41,151 nucleotides of DNA from NCBI RefSeq assembly GCF_920888515.1, contig NZ_CAKKTM010000035.1:1-41151 (forward strand), in the 5' to 3' direction. The notes beneath the pieces were generated by a model. The model did not search any database, was not told where the DNA came from, and saw only the letters and a list, made by a program, of their open reading frames with translations. The position numbers and the translations under genes are program-made. The stretch comes from Protofrankia sp. CiP1_Cm_nod1. GTDB lineage: Bacteria; Actinomycetota; Actinomycetes; Frankiales; Frankiaceae. Shown one piece after another: positions 18,143 through 25,962 of the stretch; the stretch's first letter is position 1; every line of letters starts with the position of its first letter.

Positions 18143-18694
18143 ATGGGCCGGGCCGGAATGCTGCCGCGCCGCCGGGCAGCGGTGGCCGGTGCCATGGGCG
18201 TGGCGCTGCTGCTCGCCGGGTGCGGCGGGGCTGCCTCCGATGACGCGCCCGCCACCGTCCCGGATGTGCCGGCGACCGCGGTGACCGATGTCGGGGCTGG
18301 TGCGGGCGCGGGCGCGCCGCCGGCCGGCCTGCCGACCGACCTGGTGCTGCCGAGCCAGACGGCGGCGGCGTCCGCGCCGCCTGCCCCCGCCGTGACGACC
18401 GGTGTCGGGGCGCTGCGGGGGACGCTCGTCCCCAGGCACTTCCCGTTCCCGAAGGATGCGGTTCCCCGGCTGGTCAGCGCCGAGGCGACGGCGACGACGG
18501 TCGCGCTCAGTGGTGTGACCGCTGACGACGCCATCCGGTACTACCGGCAGTCGATGCCTTCCGCCGGTTACACGTTCCAGCAACAGAACGTCGCCGACGG
18601 ACAGACAACGCTCACCTATACCGGTTACGGCCAGCGGGTCCAGGTGCACGCCGGCGGCGCCCGGGAGGTCACGCTCGCCTTCACCGGCGCGTAG
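18143..18694 (+). CDS. Putative secreted lipoprotein, function unknown
   Basis: A 183-aa protein with a basic N-terminus, hydrophobic stretch and lipobox (MLPRRRAAVAGAMGVALLLA followed by Gly-Cys at residue 25), so it is probably exported and lipid-anchored. An Ala/Pro/Thr-rich linker follows. A compact C-terminal domain of about 90 residues (LVPRHFPFPKDAVPRLVSAE, DAIRYYRQSMPSAGYTF) resembles the small beta-rich domains seen after lipoboxes in actinobacteria. I do not recognise a named family. The ATG at 18143 is favoured by GGAGG with 5-6 nt spacing over the GTG at 18137. Its 3' end overlaps the convergent DUF2142 gene by 14 nt. Confidence 0.8.
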   Translation: MGRAGMLPRRRAAVAGAMGVALLLAGCGGAASDDAPATVPDVPATAVTDVGAGAGAGAPPAGLPTDLVLPSQTAAASAPPAPAVTTGVGALRGTLVPRHFPFPKDAVPRLVSAEATATTVALSGVTADDAIRYYRQSMPSAGYTFQQQNVADGQTTLTYTGYGQRVQVHAGGAREVTLAFTGA

Positions 18695-20390
18695 GGCGCG
18701 TGGGCCGCGTCCGCAGCGGTATGTGGTCCCGTCGGAAGGAATCGGGGCCGGGGCCGGGACGGCCGGAGCCGGGCCGCGGGCCGTGGCCGGGCCCGGCTGC
18801 GGGAGTGGCCCCGGCTGCGGGAGTGGCCCCGGCTGCGGGAGTGGCCCCGGCTGCGGCCAGGGCATCCCGGTGGGCGGCCCGGGCCGCAGCAAAAGTGACG
18901 ATCATGGGTATGCAGGCGAGGGCTGTCCACGGCGTCCAGCCGCCCGGTGGCGACCATGCCGGCTGCGGCAGGAAGAACCACAGTGGCCCGTCCGGGCCGA
19001 CCGCGTACCGGTGGCTGTTGGTCAGCCACGCGGCGAACTGGCCGGCCCCGCTCACCGCGATGACGCCCGCGGCGGCCGTGGCGGCGCGGGCGCGCAGGTG
19101 CGCAGGCAGCCTGTCAGCCAGCACCTCCACGGACAGCAGCGGCAGCATCACCAGCGCCGGCAGGATGTACCGGCCCTGCATACCGAACCCGTTCTGGATG
19201 AACACCGCCGCGGCGAGCAGCTCGTACAGGACGACGACCACCAGCAGGCCCCCGGCCAGCAGCGCGCGGTCCCGCCGCCGGCCGACCGCGAACGCCGCGA
19301 GGAACAGCCCGCCGGCCAGCAGGGCCCACAGCCCGTACAGGGCCGTCGGCAGCGGGACGGACTGCCAGCCGAAGACCCCGACCGTCTGACGCGCCGACTC
19401 GGCGGCGGTCTCGGCGGCGAGCACCAGCCCGTGGCCCAGCCGCCCCCACAGGACGGGGGTACGCAGCGACAGCGCCTGCGTCCAGAGCACCGACCCGGCA
19501 AGCCCCAGCATGACGGTCGCCGCCGCGGCGGTCGCCGGCCGGCCGCCCTCGCGTAGGCGGTGCCATGCCGTGCGCGGGGAGAGACGGCCGGCCCCGAGGG
19601 CGGCCGCGAGCACGATCCACAGCGGTGCCATGGGACGGCTGAGCGCCGTCACGGCCATGGCGATGCCCGCGACCCACCAGGCCCGGGCCGAGGGCTGTTC
19701 GGCCCGGGACAGCCGCAGCGCAGCCGCGGCACAGGCCAGTGCGCCGGTGAGCTCGGTACCGCTGGCGCCGGCCTGGGAGCCGAGAAAGACCACCATCGGG
19801 GTGACCGCGGCCGCGATCCCGGCCAGCGCCAGGGGACGCCGGCCAGGCCGCCCCTGGCCCCCCAGCAGGAGCCAGGTGGCGGCGGCCAGCAGCGCCGCCG
19901 AGACGAGCGCCGAACCGAACCGGGCGAACACGTAGCCGGAGCGGACCGACCAGGCCGCCCGCGTGAGCGCTCCTTCGGAGAGGTACATCAGCGGCGGATA
20001 CGCGCCCACGATGCTTTCGGCCCGGCCGGGCGGGACGGCGGTGGCCTGGCGCAGGCAGGCCGCGGACACCTCCGGGTCCAGGGCGGTGCAGGGCGGGCTG
20101 GTCGTGATCCGCAGCTGGGCTGGCAGTTCGAAGCCGCGATAGGCGTTGCGGACCTGGCGCAGTGAATCCTCGCTGAACACCCCGAAGGAGCGCAGCCTGG
20201 CGAGCGGGACGGGCTCGCCGAGTACCTGCCCGCGCCCGGCGGCCACCGCTTTCGCGTAGTGGCTCGGCTCGTCCGGCGCGGTTCCCAGCGGGTTTGTCAG
20301 CGCCCACAGGAAGATCCAGCCGGTCAGCGCGGCGAGCAGGAGAGCGGGCGCGCCGGGTTTCCGCAGCCAAGACCACAGTGGTCTTTTCAT
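18681..20390 (-). CDS. DUF2142 family polytopic membrane protein
   Basis: A 569-aa integral membrane protein with about ten hydrophobic helices. The hallmark TAPDEPSHYAKA after the first helix identifies the DUF2142 group, which is related to C-type membrane glycosyltransferases and often lies near cell-surface polysaccharide genes. A large extracytoplasmic loop follows (about residues 45-125, containing Cys). The C-terminal tail is low complexity, with AGATPA repeats encoded by an 18-bp tandem repeat. The ATG at 20390 lacks a strong ribosome binding site. It overlaps the lipoprotein gene tail-to-tail by 14 nt. The function is not established; a role in surface glycan or lipid modification is only a suggestion. 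Confidence 0.85.
   Translation of the reverse strand: MKRPLWSWLRKPGAPALLLAALTGWIFLWALTNPLGTAPDEPSHYAKAVAAGRGQVLGEPVPLARLRSFGVFSEDSLRQVRNAYRGFELPAQLRITTSPPCTALDPEVSAACLRQATAVPPGRAESIVGAYPPLMYLSEGALTRAAWSVRSGYVFARFGSALVSAALLAAATWLLLGGQGRPGRRPLALAGIAAAVTPMVVFLGSQAGASGTELTGALACAAAALRLSRAEQPSARAWWVAGIAMAVTALSRPMAPLWIVLAAALGAGRLSPRTAWHRLREGGRPATAAAATVMLGLAGSVLWTQALSLRTPVLWGRLGHGLVLAAETAAESARQTVGVFGWQSVPLPTALYGLWALLAGGLFLAAFAVGRRRDRALLAGGLLVVVVLYELLAAAVFIQNGFGMQGRYILPALVMLPLLSVEVLADRLPAHLRARAATAAAGVIAVSGAGQFAAWLTNSHRYAVGPDGPLWFFLPQPAWSPPGGWTPWTALACIPMIVTFAAARAAHRDALAAAGATPAAGATPAAGATPAAGPGHGPRPGSGRPGPGPDSFRRDHIPLRTRPTRPTRR
18792..18855. repeat. 18-bp tandem repeat inside the DUF2142 gene 3' end
   Basis: Units at 18792-18809, 18810-18827 and 18828-18845 plus a partial fourth copy. 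Each encodes six residues (the Ala-Gly-Ala-Thr-Pro-Ala motif on the minus strand). The unit is a multiple of three, so copy-number change keeps the frame. Confidence 0.9.
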
Positions 20391-20500
20391 AGGGGCCGCA
20401 CATTACCAGGGATACGTTCCGTGAACGGCAAGCGAATTCCTCCCCCGTCCGGCCCCAGGAATGCCAATGACGTGGAGTATCCGTTTGATTTCTTTATGTG

Positions 20501-20512
20501 AATATCGATATT
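20501..20512. promoter_or_regulatory. Perfect 12-bp palindrome AATATCGATATT in an AT-rich island
   Basis: The palindrome sits within about 45 nt of strikingly AT-rich DNA (20478-20513), about 110 nt upstream of the DUF2142 start and 30 nt beyond the ABC permease stop. It is plausibly an operator for the minus-strand DUF2142 gene. The AT-richness also suits a promoter or a terminator of the transporter operon. Confidence 0.45.
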
Positions 20513-20543
20513 GCTGTCGCTGCCGGCCGTCCGGCGCGCGTGC

Positions 20544-21410
20544 CTAGTCGATGAGCCGGCGGCGCATGGAGCGGACCGCGAGCAGCCACATGATCCACGC
20601 GAACACCCCCAGCGCCCCCAGGTGCCCGAGGTCGGTGAGCGGGGCGAACCCGAATGCCGCGTCGCGCACCAGCTCCACGCAGTGGTAGAGCGGGTTGGCC
20701 CAGCTCAGTGCCCGCGCCCAGCCCGGTAGCTCGCTCACCGGGAAGAACGTGCCCGCGACAAGGAACAGCGGCGTCAGCACCCCTGAGATGATGTAACTGA
20801 AGCTGTCGACGGACGGCACCAGCGCGGACGTCCATATCCCGAACAGGCTGAAGCCGAACCCGGTGAGGAACCCGACGAACGGGATCACGAGCATTCCGGG
20901 CGTCGGATCCAGGCCGAACGCGATCGCCACCAGCAGCGGCGCGCAGCCGTAGACCCCCGCCTTGGCCGCGGTCCACAGCGCCTCCCCGAGGACGATCTCG
21001 GGTATGTCGACGGGAGCGGCCAGGACGGCTCCGTAGAGCTTCTGGTAGGTCCGCCGGATGAACGTCTGGAACATGCTGGCGAAGGCCGAGGCGAACAGCA
21101 CCGAGCTCGCCACCACGCCGGTGCCGAGGAACTCCACGTACCGGTAGCCGGCCACCACGGACACCAGCGAGCCGAACCCCCAGCCGAAGGCCAGCAGATA
21201 GATCGTCGGCTCCACCACGGCGGAGAAACTGGTGGACAGCCAGTAGCGCCGGAACAGGGTGATGTCGTGCGTGATCACTCCCGCCAGGGCGGCCGGTTCG
21301 ACCCGCCGCAGCCGGCGCGTCCCGCCCGTCCCGCGCGTCCCGCCCGTCTGGGCCGTTGCGTCCGCCCCTGCCCCGTCTGTAGCCGTTCTGGCCTCGTCCG
21401 TGGTACTCAT
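20544..21410 (-). CDS. ABC-2 type exporter permease (NodJ/DrrB family)
   Basis: A 288-aa membrane subunit with about six hydrophobic helices. Family segments include FRRYWLSTSFSAVVEPTIYL, GWGFGSLV, YRYVEFLGTGVVASSVLFAS and the ABC-2 signature region around FLTGFGFSLFGIW. The N-terminal 35 residues are Thr/Gly/Arg-rich and cytoplasmic. The ATG overlaps the ATPase stop as ATGA, so the two subunits are co-translated. NodJ/DrrB-type pairs export lipid-like oligosaccharides or antibiotics. The substrate is unknown here, and the distance to the polyketide locus (about 12 kb) makes a dedicated link uncertain. Confidence 0.9.
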   Translation of the reverse strand: MSTTDEARTATDGAGADATAQTGGTRGTGGTRRLRRVEPAALAGVITHDITLFRRYWLSTSFSAVVEPTIYLLAFGWGFGSLVSVVAGYRYVEFLGTGVVASSVLFASAFASMFQTFIRRTYQKLYGAVLAAPVDIPEIVLGEALWTAAKAGVYGCAPLLVAIAFGLDPTPGMLVIPFVGFLTGFGFSLFGIWTSALVPSVDSFSYIISGVLTPLFLVAGTFFPVSELPGWARALSWANPLYHCVELVRDAAFGFAPLTDLGHLGALGVFAWIMWLLAVRSMRRRLID

Positions 21411-22405
21411 TCGACCCGCTCCCCGGTGAGGGCGACGAACACGTCCTCCAGCGTCGCCGCGCGCCGGATCCCGGCTCCGAGCCGGTCGTCCAGCTCGGTG
21501 GGCATGTTCTCGGCGCGCAGCACGGACACGGACGGCCCGGTCCGGCGGGTGGTGAAGCCTGCGGCCTCCGCCCGCGCCGCGATCTCGGCCAGCTTCGGCG
21601 GCGGGCCGTAGTACTCCGCCGCGGTCCGCCCGGCATGCGCGTCGATGAGACGGGCGGGCGTGTCCCGTGCGATCATCCGGCCGCGCGACATGATGGCGAC
21701 GTCCTGGGCGAGCCGCTCCGCCTCCTCGATGTAGTGGGTCGACATCAGTACGGTCACGCCGTCCGCGCCGAGCCCGGCGATCAGGCTCCACAGCTCCTGG
21801 CGGACCTGCGGGTCGAGCCCGACGGTGGGCTCGTCGAGCAGGACGAGCCGGGGCCGGTGCACCAGTGCCCTGGCGACCAGCAGCCGCCGCCGCATGCCGC
21901 CGGAGAGGTCGTCGGTCACCGTGTCGGCCCGGTCGCTCAACCGCGCCAGCGTGAGGGCCTGCTCGACCGCGGCCCGGCGCCTGCGAGCGGGTACCCGGTA
22001 CAGCCGGGCGAACACGGCGAGGTTCTGCCGGGCGGTCAGCTCGCCGTCGAGGTTGTCCTCCTGCGGTACCACCCCCATCACCGCTCTGGCCTGCTTCGAC
22101 GCGCGCGGCACGTCGTACCCGAGGACACTGATCCGGCCGGTGTCGGCGATCGACTGGGCGGTCAGCATCCGCATCGTGGTGGACTTGCCGGCACCGTTGG
22201 GCCCGAGCAGGCCCAGGCACACGCCGACGGGGACGTCGAGGTCGAGACCGTCGACCGCGGCCACCTCCCCGTACCTTTTCACCACATTTCGTATTGATAT
22301 CGCGGATTCGCCTGGCTGATCCCCGGGCCTGGCGGCCGTGGCCAGGGTCTCCGTACGAGGCAGTGGCATACCGTGGACCATAGGTCGGGCGCGCTCGGTT
22401 CTCAT
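21407..22405 (-). CDS. ABC transporter ATPase subunit (NodI/DrrA family)
   Basis: An ATPase of about 332 aa that energises the permease encoded downstream. Walker A is GPNGAGKST, the signature is LSGGMRRR, Walker B is PRLVLLDEPTVGLDP and the H-loop is MSTHYIEEAERL. A DrrA-type C-terminal extension follows (AEYYGPPPKLAEIAARAEAA to ATLEDVFVALTGERVE). The start is uncertain: ATGs at 22405, 22381 and 22369 all lack a good ribosome binding site, and the conserved domain starts near ISIRNVVKRYG. I chose the outermost of these as a compromise. It is divergent from the methyltransferase gene, with 275 nt between them. Confidence 0.9.
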   Translation of the reverse strand: MRTERARPMVHGMPLPRTETLATAARPGDQPGESAISIRNVVKRYGEVAAVDGLDLDVPVGVCLGLLGPNGAGKSTTMRMLTAQSIADTGRISVLGYDVPRASKQARAVMGVVPQEDNLDGELTARQNLAVFARLYRVPARRRRAAVEQALTLARLSDRADTVTDDLSGGMRRRLLVARALVHRPRLVLLDEPTVGLDPQVRQELWSLIAGLGADGVTVLMSTHYIEEAERLAQDVAIMSRGRMIARDTPARLIDAHAGRTAAEYYGPPPKLAEIAARAEAAGFTTRRTGPSVSVLRAENMPTELDDRLGAGIRRAATLEDVFVALTGERVE

Positions 22406-22680
22406 CTGGTTTTTCGCCGGCGGACGCCGGGCGGCCGGCCGTGGAATGCCCGGCCGGGACGTCGTGTGCTTTCCGGGCACCGCACCCGAGCAGCGACCGT
22501 ATGCCGCCGCCGTCGCCGTCGGGCTCCAGGTGGCCACACCTGCGGCATCCGGAGCCGAGCGTCCGGCGGAACACGTCGGTGCCGCGCTCAGAAGACCTCC
22601 CCACGGCAGCTTCTCACCGCTGGTTCCTGCGCTACATTGATGGCCACCGTCATCCGCTCCGCCGGTACCGGGAGGTCAAT

Positions 22681-23499
22681 GTGCTCAGGCACACCGACAA
22701 GTTCGACGCATCACTCTCCGAGATATCGAAATCGCTGCTCGCGCCATTGTCGGAGCAGCCGCGGGACTGGTTGCTCGGGCGGGCTCTCGACGAGCTTGTA
22801 TCCGATCTGACGGCGCTGGACGCGGCAGCCGAGAACATGGTTTCCGGCGCCCCCCGGCCGGATATCGTGGAGCCGGTCGACTCCGCGGCCCCCACGATTG
22901 TCGACGGTTCGTTGCTCGTCTCCGGCCAGCAGGTCATGCAGACCTGGGAGAAGCCGCTGATGAAGGCCATGGCCGAGCAGGTTGCCGGCCCCGGCCGCTC
23001 GGTCCTGGAGATCGGTTTCGGCCTGGGCATCTCCGCCGGCTACATCCAGGAGTACCGGCCCGCGCGCCACACGATCGTGGAGGCGAATCCGCAGGTGTTC
23101 GAGACGGCCGTGGCGTGGAGCCGCGAGCCCGGCCACGAGAACACGGAGATCGTGTTCGGCAGATGGCAGGAAGTCATCGACTCCCTCGGGCGGTTCGACG
23201 GTATCTTCTTCGACACCTACCCACTGGACGAGAACGAGTTCGCGTCCCATTTCCTGGGTGGCTCGACCTATGCCGAGCACTTCTTCCCGGCGGCTGCCGG
23301 ACATCTTACCGAGGGCGGTTCGTTCACCTATTACTCGAACGAGATCGACTCTCTCTCCCGGCGCCACCAGCGGTCCCTCCTGCACTATTTCCGGACCATC
23401 CGCATGCGGGTCGTGGACGGGCTGCGGCCACCGCCGGACTGCAGCTACTGGTGGGCCCCGTCCATGGTGGTCGTCACCGCCTCGGAGTCGCGTTACTGA
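22681..23499 (+). CDS. Guanidinoacetate N-methyltransferase-like SAM-dependent methyltransferase
   Basis: A 272-aa class I methyltransferase. Beyond the SAM motif (VLEIGFGLGISAGYIQ, residues 109-123) it shares the GAMT/RMT2-specific blocks: VMQTWEKPLM before motif I, FDGIFFDTYPLDENEF (172-187), GGSFTYYSN and the C-terminal PPPDCSYWWAPSMVVV. These resemble my memory of vertebrate GAMT (VMERWETPYM, DGILYDTYPL, PPADCRYYAFPQM). The two carboxylates that hold the guanidino group correspond to Glu90 and Asp178. An N-terminal region of about 75 residues is extra. The GTG at 22681 is chosen because GGGAGG lies 5 nt upstream. It probably methylates a guanidino or amidino nitrogen; the actual substrate is unknown and no amidinotransferase gene is nearby. 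Confidence 0.85.
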   Translation: MLRHTDKFDASLSEISKSLLAPLSEQPRDWLLGRALDELVSDLTALDAAAENMVSGAPRPDIVEPVDSAAPTIVDGSLLVSGQQVMQTWEKPLMKAMAEQVAGPGRSVLEIGFGLGISAGYIQEYRPARHTIVEANPQVFETAVAWSREPGHENTEIVFGRWQEVIDSLGRFDGIFFDTYPLDENEFASHFLGGSTYAEHFFPAAAGHLTEGGSFTYYSNEIDSLSRRHQRSLLHYFRTIRMRVVDGLRPPPDCSYWWAPSMVVVTASESRY

Positions 23500-23544
23500 G
23501 CATCCGGCAGCTACTGAGCATCCGGCAGCTACTGGGCATCCGGA
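23494..23544. repeat. 18-bp tandem repeat spanning the methyltransferase stop codon
   Basis: Units TACTGAGCATCCGGCAGC at 23494-23511 and 23512-23529, then a partial third copy with TGG instead of TGA. The functional stop (23497-23499) lies in the first unit, and the second unit supplies another in-frame TGA. This looks like a local duplication. Confidence 0.85.
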
Positions 23545-23801
23545 GCCGCTGGGCGCCCGAAGTCGTGCCACCGGACGGCCGCGCCACCATGAGTCGATCA
23601 TCAGAGGTGGCCCGTGAGCACGCTCCGTATGCCGCGCGCGGTGTGTCGGCTGCGTCCCATGCCTCCCATGACCGGTAGATCATCGCGGGTGCCACGGACA
23701 AGATGCTTGTGGGAGCCGCTGCCGGGATACTGACCAAGCTGCCCGCGTGGCCGGGCCGGCTACGCCAACGGGAGACAAGCAGCCGACGGGAGACAAGCCA
23801 G

Positions 23802-24899
23802 ATGCCTCGTAACCCGAGGGACTTCTTCGCCCCGCTCGCGGTGGGAGCGCCGGCGCCCCTGCGAGAGCTCCCACGGGCCCCCTCCCGTGTGATCCATTTC
23901 TTCGACCCGAGCAACGCGAAGATGGCCTCGAAGGTCCCGGACATCCTGCCCCGCATCGACGTGGTCCTGGGCAACCTCGAGGACGGCGTCCGGGCCGACA
24001 GCAAGATCGAAGCCCGTGAGGGGCTGGTGAAGCTCGCCGCGGCGACGGAGTTCGGCGAGACCCAGCTGTGGACGCGGGTGAACAGCCTCGACTCGCCGTG
24101 GGGCCTCGACGACCTGCTGACCCTCGTCCCGGCGATCGGCCACAAGCTGGACGTCATCATGGTGCCCAAGGTCGAGGGCCCGGAGGACATCCACTATGTC
24201 GACCGGCTGCTCGCCCAGCTCGAGGCGAAGGCGGGGCTGGCCCGCCCGCTGCTCGTCCACGCGATCCTGGAGACCGCGCGCGGCGTCGCCAACGTCGAGG
24301 AGATCGGCGCGGCGAGCCCCCGCATGCAGGGCCTGTCGCTCGGGCCCGCGGACCTCGCCGCCGACCGGCGGATGAAGACGACCCGGGTCGGCGGCGGCCA
24401 CCCCGGATATCTCGTCCGGGCCGACCCGTCCCCGGCCGACCCGGACGCGCCGCGCCCGAGCTACCAGCAGGACCTGTGGCACTACACCCTCGCCCGGATG
24501 GTGGACGCCTGCGTGGCGAACGGCATCCTGCCGTACTACGGGCCGTTCGGTGACATCAAGGACGTCGTGGCCTGCGAGGACCAGTTCCGCAACGCCTTCC
24601 TGCTCGGCTGCGTCGGCGCGTGGAGCCTGCATCCGGTGCAGATCGACATCGCGAAGCGGGTCTTCAGCCCGGAGCCGGCCGAGGTCGCCTGGGCCCGGCA
24701 GGTCATCGAGACGATGGGGGACGGGACCGGAGCGGTGATGGTCGACGGGAAGATGCAGGACGATGCCTCGGTCAAGCAGTGCAGGGTGGTCCTGGACCTG
24801 GCCCGGACCCTTGCCGCGCGCGACCCACGGCTGGCCGAGGCATACGGCTTCGCCGGCACCGCCGCGGCCGACGCCACCGGGCAGGTGGCGGCCCGATGA
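23802..24899 (+). CDS. HpcH/HpaI-CitE superfamily lyase, malyl-CoA lyase-like (first of a pair)
   Basis: A 365-aa TIM-barrel lyase. Family landmarks: acidic metal/CoA segment [19 protein letters not shown], the substrate arginine in WTRVNS, the metal-binding Glu in [18 protein letters not shown], and [13 protein letters not shown]. The C-terminal extension ([35 protein letters not shown]) is typical of L-malyl-CoA/beta-methylmalyl-CoA lyases. Such enzymes split malyl-CoA or beta-methylmalyl-CoA to glyoxylate plus acyl-CoA. The ATG at 23802 ([15 protein letters not shown]) is chosen from the domain start; a GGAG lies about 10 nt upstream. An upstream in-frame ATG at 23703 would add 33 residues without family character. 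The stop overlaps the next gene's start (ATGA). Confidence 0.85.
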   Translation: MPRNPRDFFAPLAVGAPAPLRELPRAPSRVIHFFDPSNAKMASKVPDILPRIDVVLGNLEDGVRADSKIEAREGLVKLAAATEFGETQLWTRVNSLDSPWGLDDLLTLVPAIGHKLDVIMVPKVEGPEDIHYVDRLLAQLEAKAGLARPLLVHAILETARGVANVEEIGAASPRMQGLSLGPADLAADRRMKTTRVGGGHPGYLVRADPSPADPDAPRPSYQQDLWHYTLARMVDACVANGILPYYGPFGDIKDVVACEDQFRNAFLLGCVGAWSLHPVQIDIAKRVFSPEPAEVAWARQVIETMGDGTGAVMVDGKMQDDASVKQCRVVLDLARTLAARDPRLAEAYGFAGTAAADATGQVAAR

Positions 24900-25834
24900 G
24901 CGGCGTGAACGGCGACCTGACGGCTGGCTCGGCAGACTCGGCGGCCTACCGTCCGCGCCGGTCGGTCCTGTACATGCCGGCCGCGAACGAGCGGGCGCTG
25001 GAGAAGGCCAGGGGAATCCCCGCGGACGCGCTCATCCTCGACCTTGAGGACGCTGTCGCCCCGGACGCCAAGGACGCCGCCCGGGAGCGGGCCGGCGCGA
25101 AGGTCGCGGACGGGGCCTATGGCGGGCGCGAGGTGACCATCCGGGTCAACGCGCTGGACACCCGCTGGCACGCCGACGACCTGCGCGCGGCGGCCCAGGC
25201 CGGCCCGGACGCGGTGGTCGTGCCGAAGGTCGGCTCCGCGCGGGACGTGCACGCGGTCGAGAAGGGCCTGGAGGCCGCCGGCGCGCCGGATCACACCCGG
25301 ATCTGGGCGATGGTCGAGACCCCGGTCGCGATGCTGCGCATCGAGGAGATCGCGCGCTCCTCGCAGCGCCTCGCCGTCTTCGTCATGGGCACGAACGACC
25401 TGGCCAACGAGCTGCACGCCGAGCACGTGCCGGGCCGGGCGCCGCTGCTGACCGGGCTCGGGCTGTGCCTGCTCGCCGCCCGGGCCGCCGGTATCGCCAT
25501 CCTGGACGGGGTGTTCAACAACATCCGTGACCTCGACGGCTTCGAGGCGGAGTGCGTCCAGGGCCGGCAGCTGGGCTTCGACGGCAAGACACTGATCCAT
25601 CCCGGCCAGGTCGAGCCCTGCAACCGGGTGTTCGCGCCCACCGAGGCCCAGGTCGAGGAGTCCAGGACCATCCTCGCGGCCTGGGAGGAGGCGTTGGCCT
25701 CCGGCCGCGGCGTCGCCACGGTGAACGGCCGGATGATCGAGAACCTGCACGTCCGCAACGCGCAGCGCGTCCTCGCCGTCAGCGACGCGGTCACCGCCCT
25801 CGAACGCGGAACCGCCCCTCCAGCACCGCGGTAG
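24896..25834 (+). CDS. CitE/malyl-CoA lyase-like protein (second of a pair)
   Basis: A 312-aa paralogue of the preceding gene, nearer to CitE/CLYBL and Mcl2-type proteins. It has [20 protein letters not shown], the [17 protein letters not shown] metal/CoA segment, [36 protein letters not shown] and [17 protein letters not shown]. All catalytic-site motifs appear intact. Its start overlaps the first gene's stop by 4 nt, so a stoichiometric pair is likely. In ethylmalonyl-CoA-pathway bacteria a lyase (Mcl1) works with a malyl-CoA thioesterase of the same superfamily (Mcl2). That division of labour is a plausible inference here, but other citramalyl/malyl-CoA chemistry is possible. Confidence 0.88.
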   Translation: MSGVNGDLTAGSADSAAYRPRRSVLYMPAANERALEKARGIPADALILDLEDAVAPDAKDAARERAGAKVADGAYGGREVTIRVNALDTRWHADDLRAAAQAGPDAVVVPKVGSARDVHAVEKGLEAAGAPDHTRIWAMVETPVAMLRIEEIARSSQRLAVFVMGTNDLANELHAEHVPGRAPLLTGLGLCLLAARAAGIAILDGVFNNIRDLDGFEAECVQGRQLGFDGKTLIHPGQVEPCNRVFAPTEAQVEESRTILAAWEEALASGRGVATVNGRMIENLHVRNAQRVLAVSDAVTALERGTAPPAPR

Positions 25835-25925
25835 CGGACACGTCCATGAATTGACGGTACCGCGTATTGGGTAACCGGAAGGGGCGGCGGCGTGGGCTCG
25901 GTGGGCGTGAATCGGGGGAACCTGG

Positions 25926-25956
25926 TTGATAGCACTCCGGCCCGCGGGTTTAAGAT
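25926..25956 (+). promoter_or_regulatory. Promoter for a leaderless amidase transcript
   Basis: TTGATA (25926-25931) and TAAGAT (25951-25956) are 19 nt apart. The -10 element ends 6 nt before the GTG start at 25963, so transcription would begin at or next to the start codon. There is no Shine-Dalgarno sequence upstream of that GTG. This is the classical actinobacterial leaderless arrangement. Confidence 0.5.
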
Positions 25957-25962
25957 ACGGCC

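Noticed and set aside
20544-22604. A single 686-codon minus-strand frame that looks like an ATPase-permease fusion
   Set aside because: Only the permease part reads as protein; upstream of 21410 the frame is the out-of-frame image of the ATPase gene, which has its own frame ending at 21407 with a 4-nt overlap.
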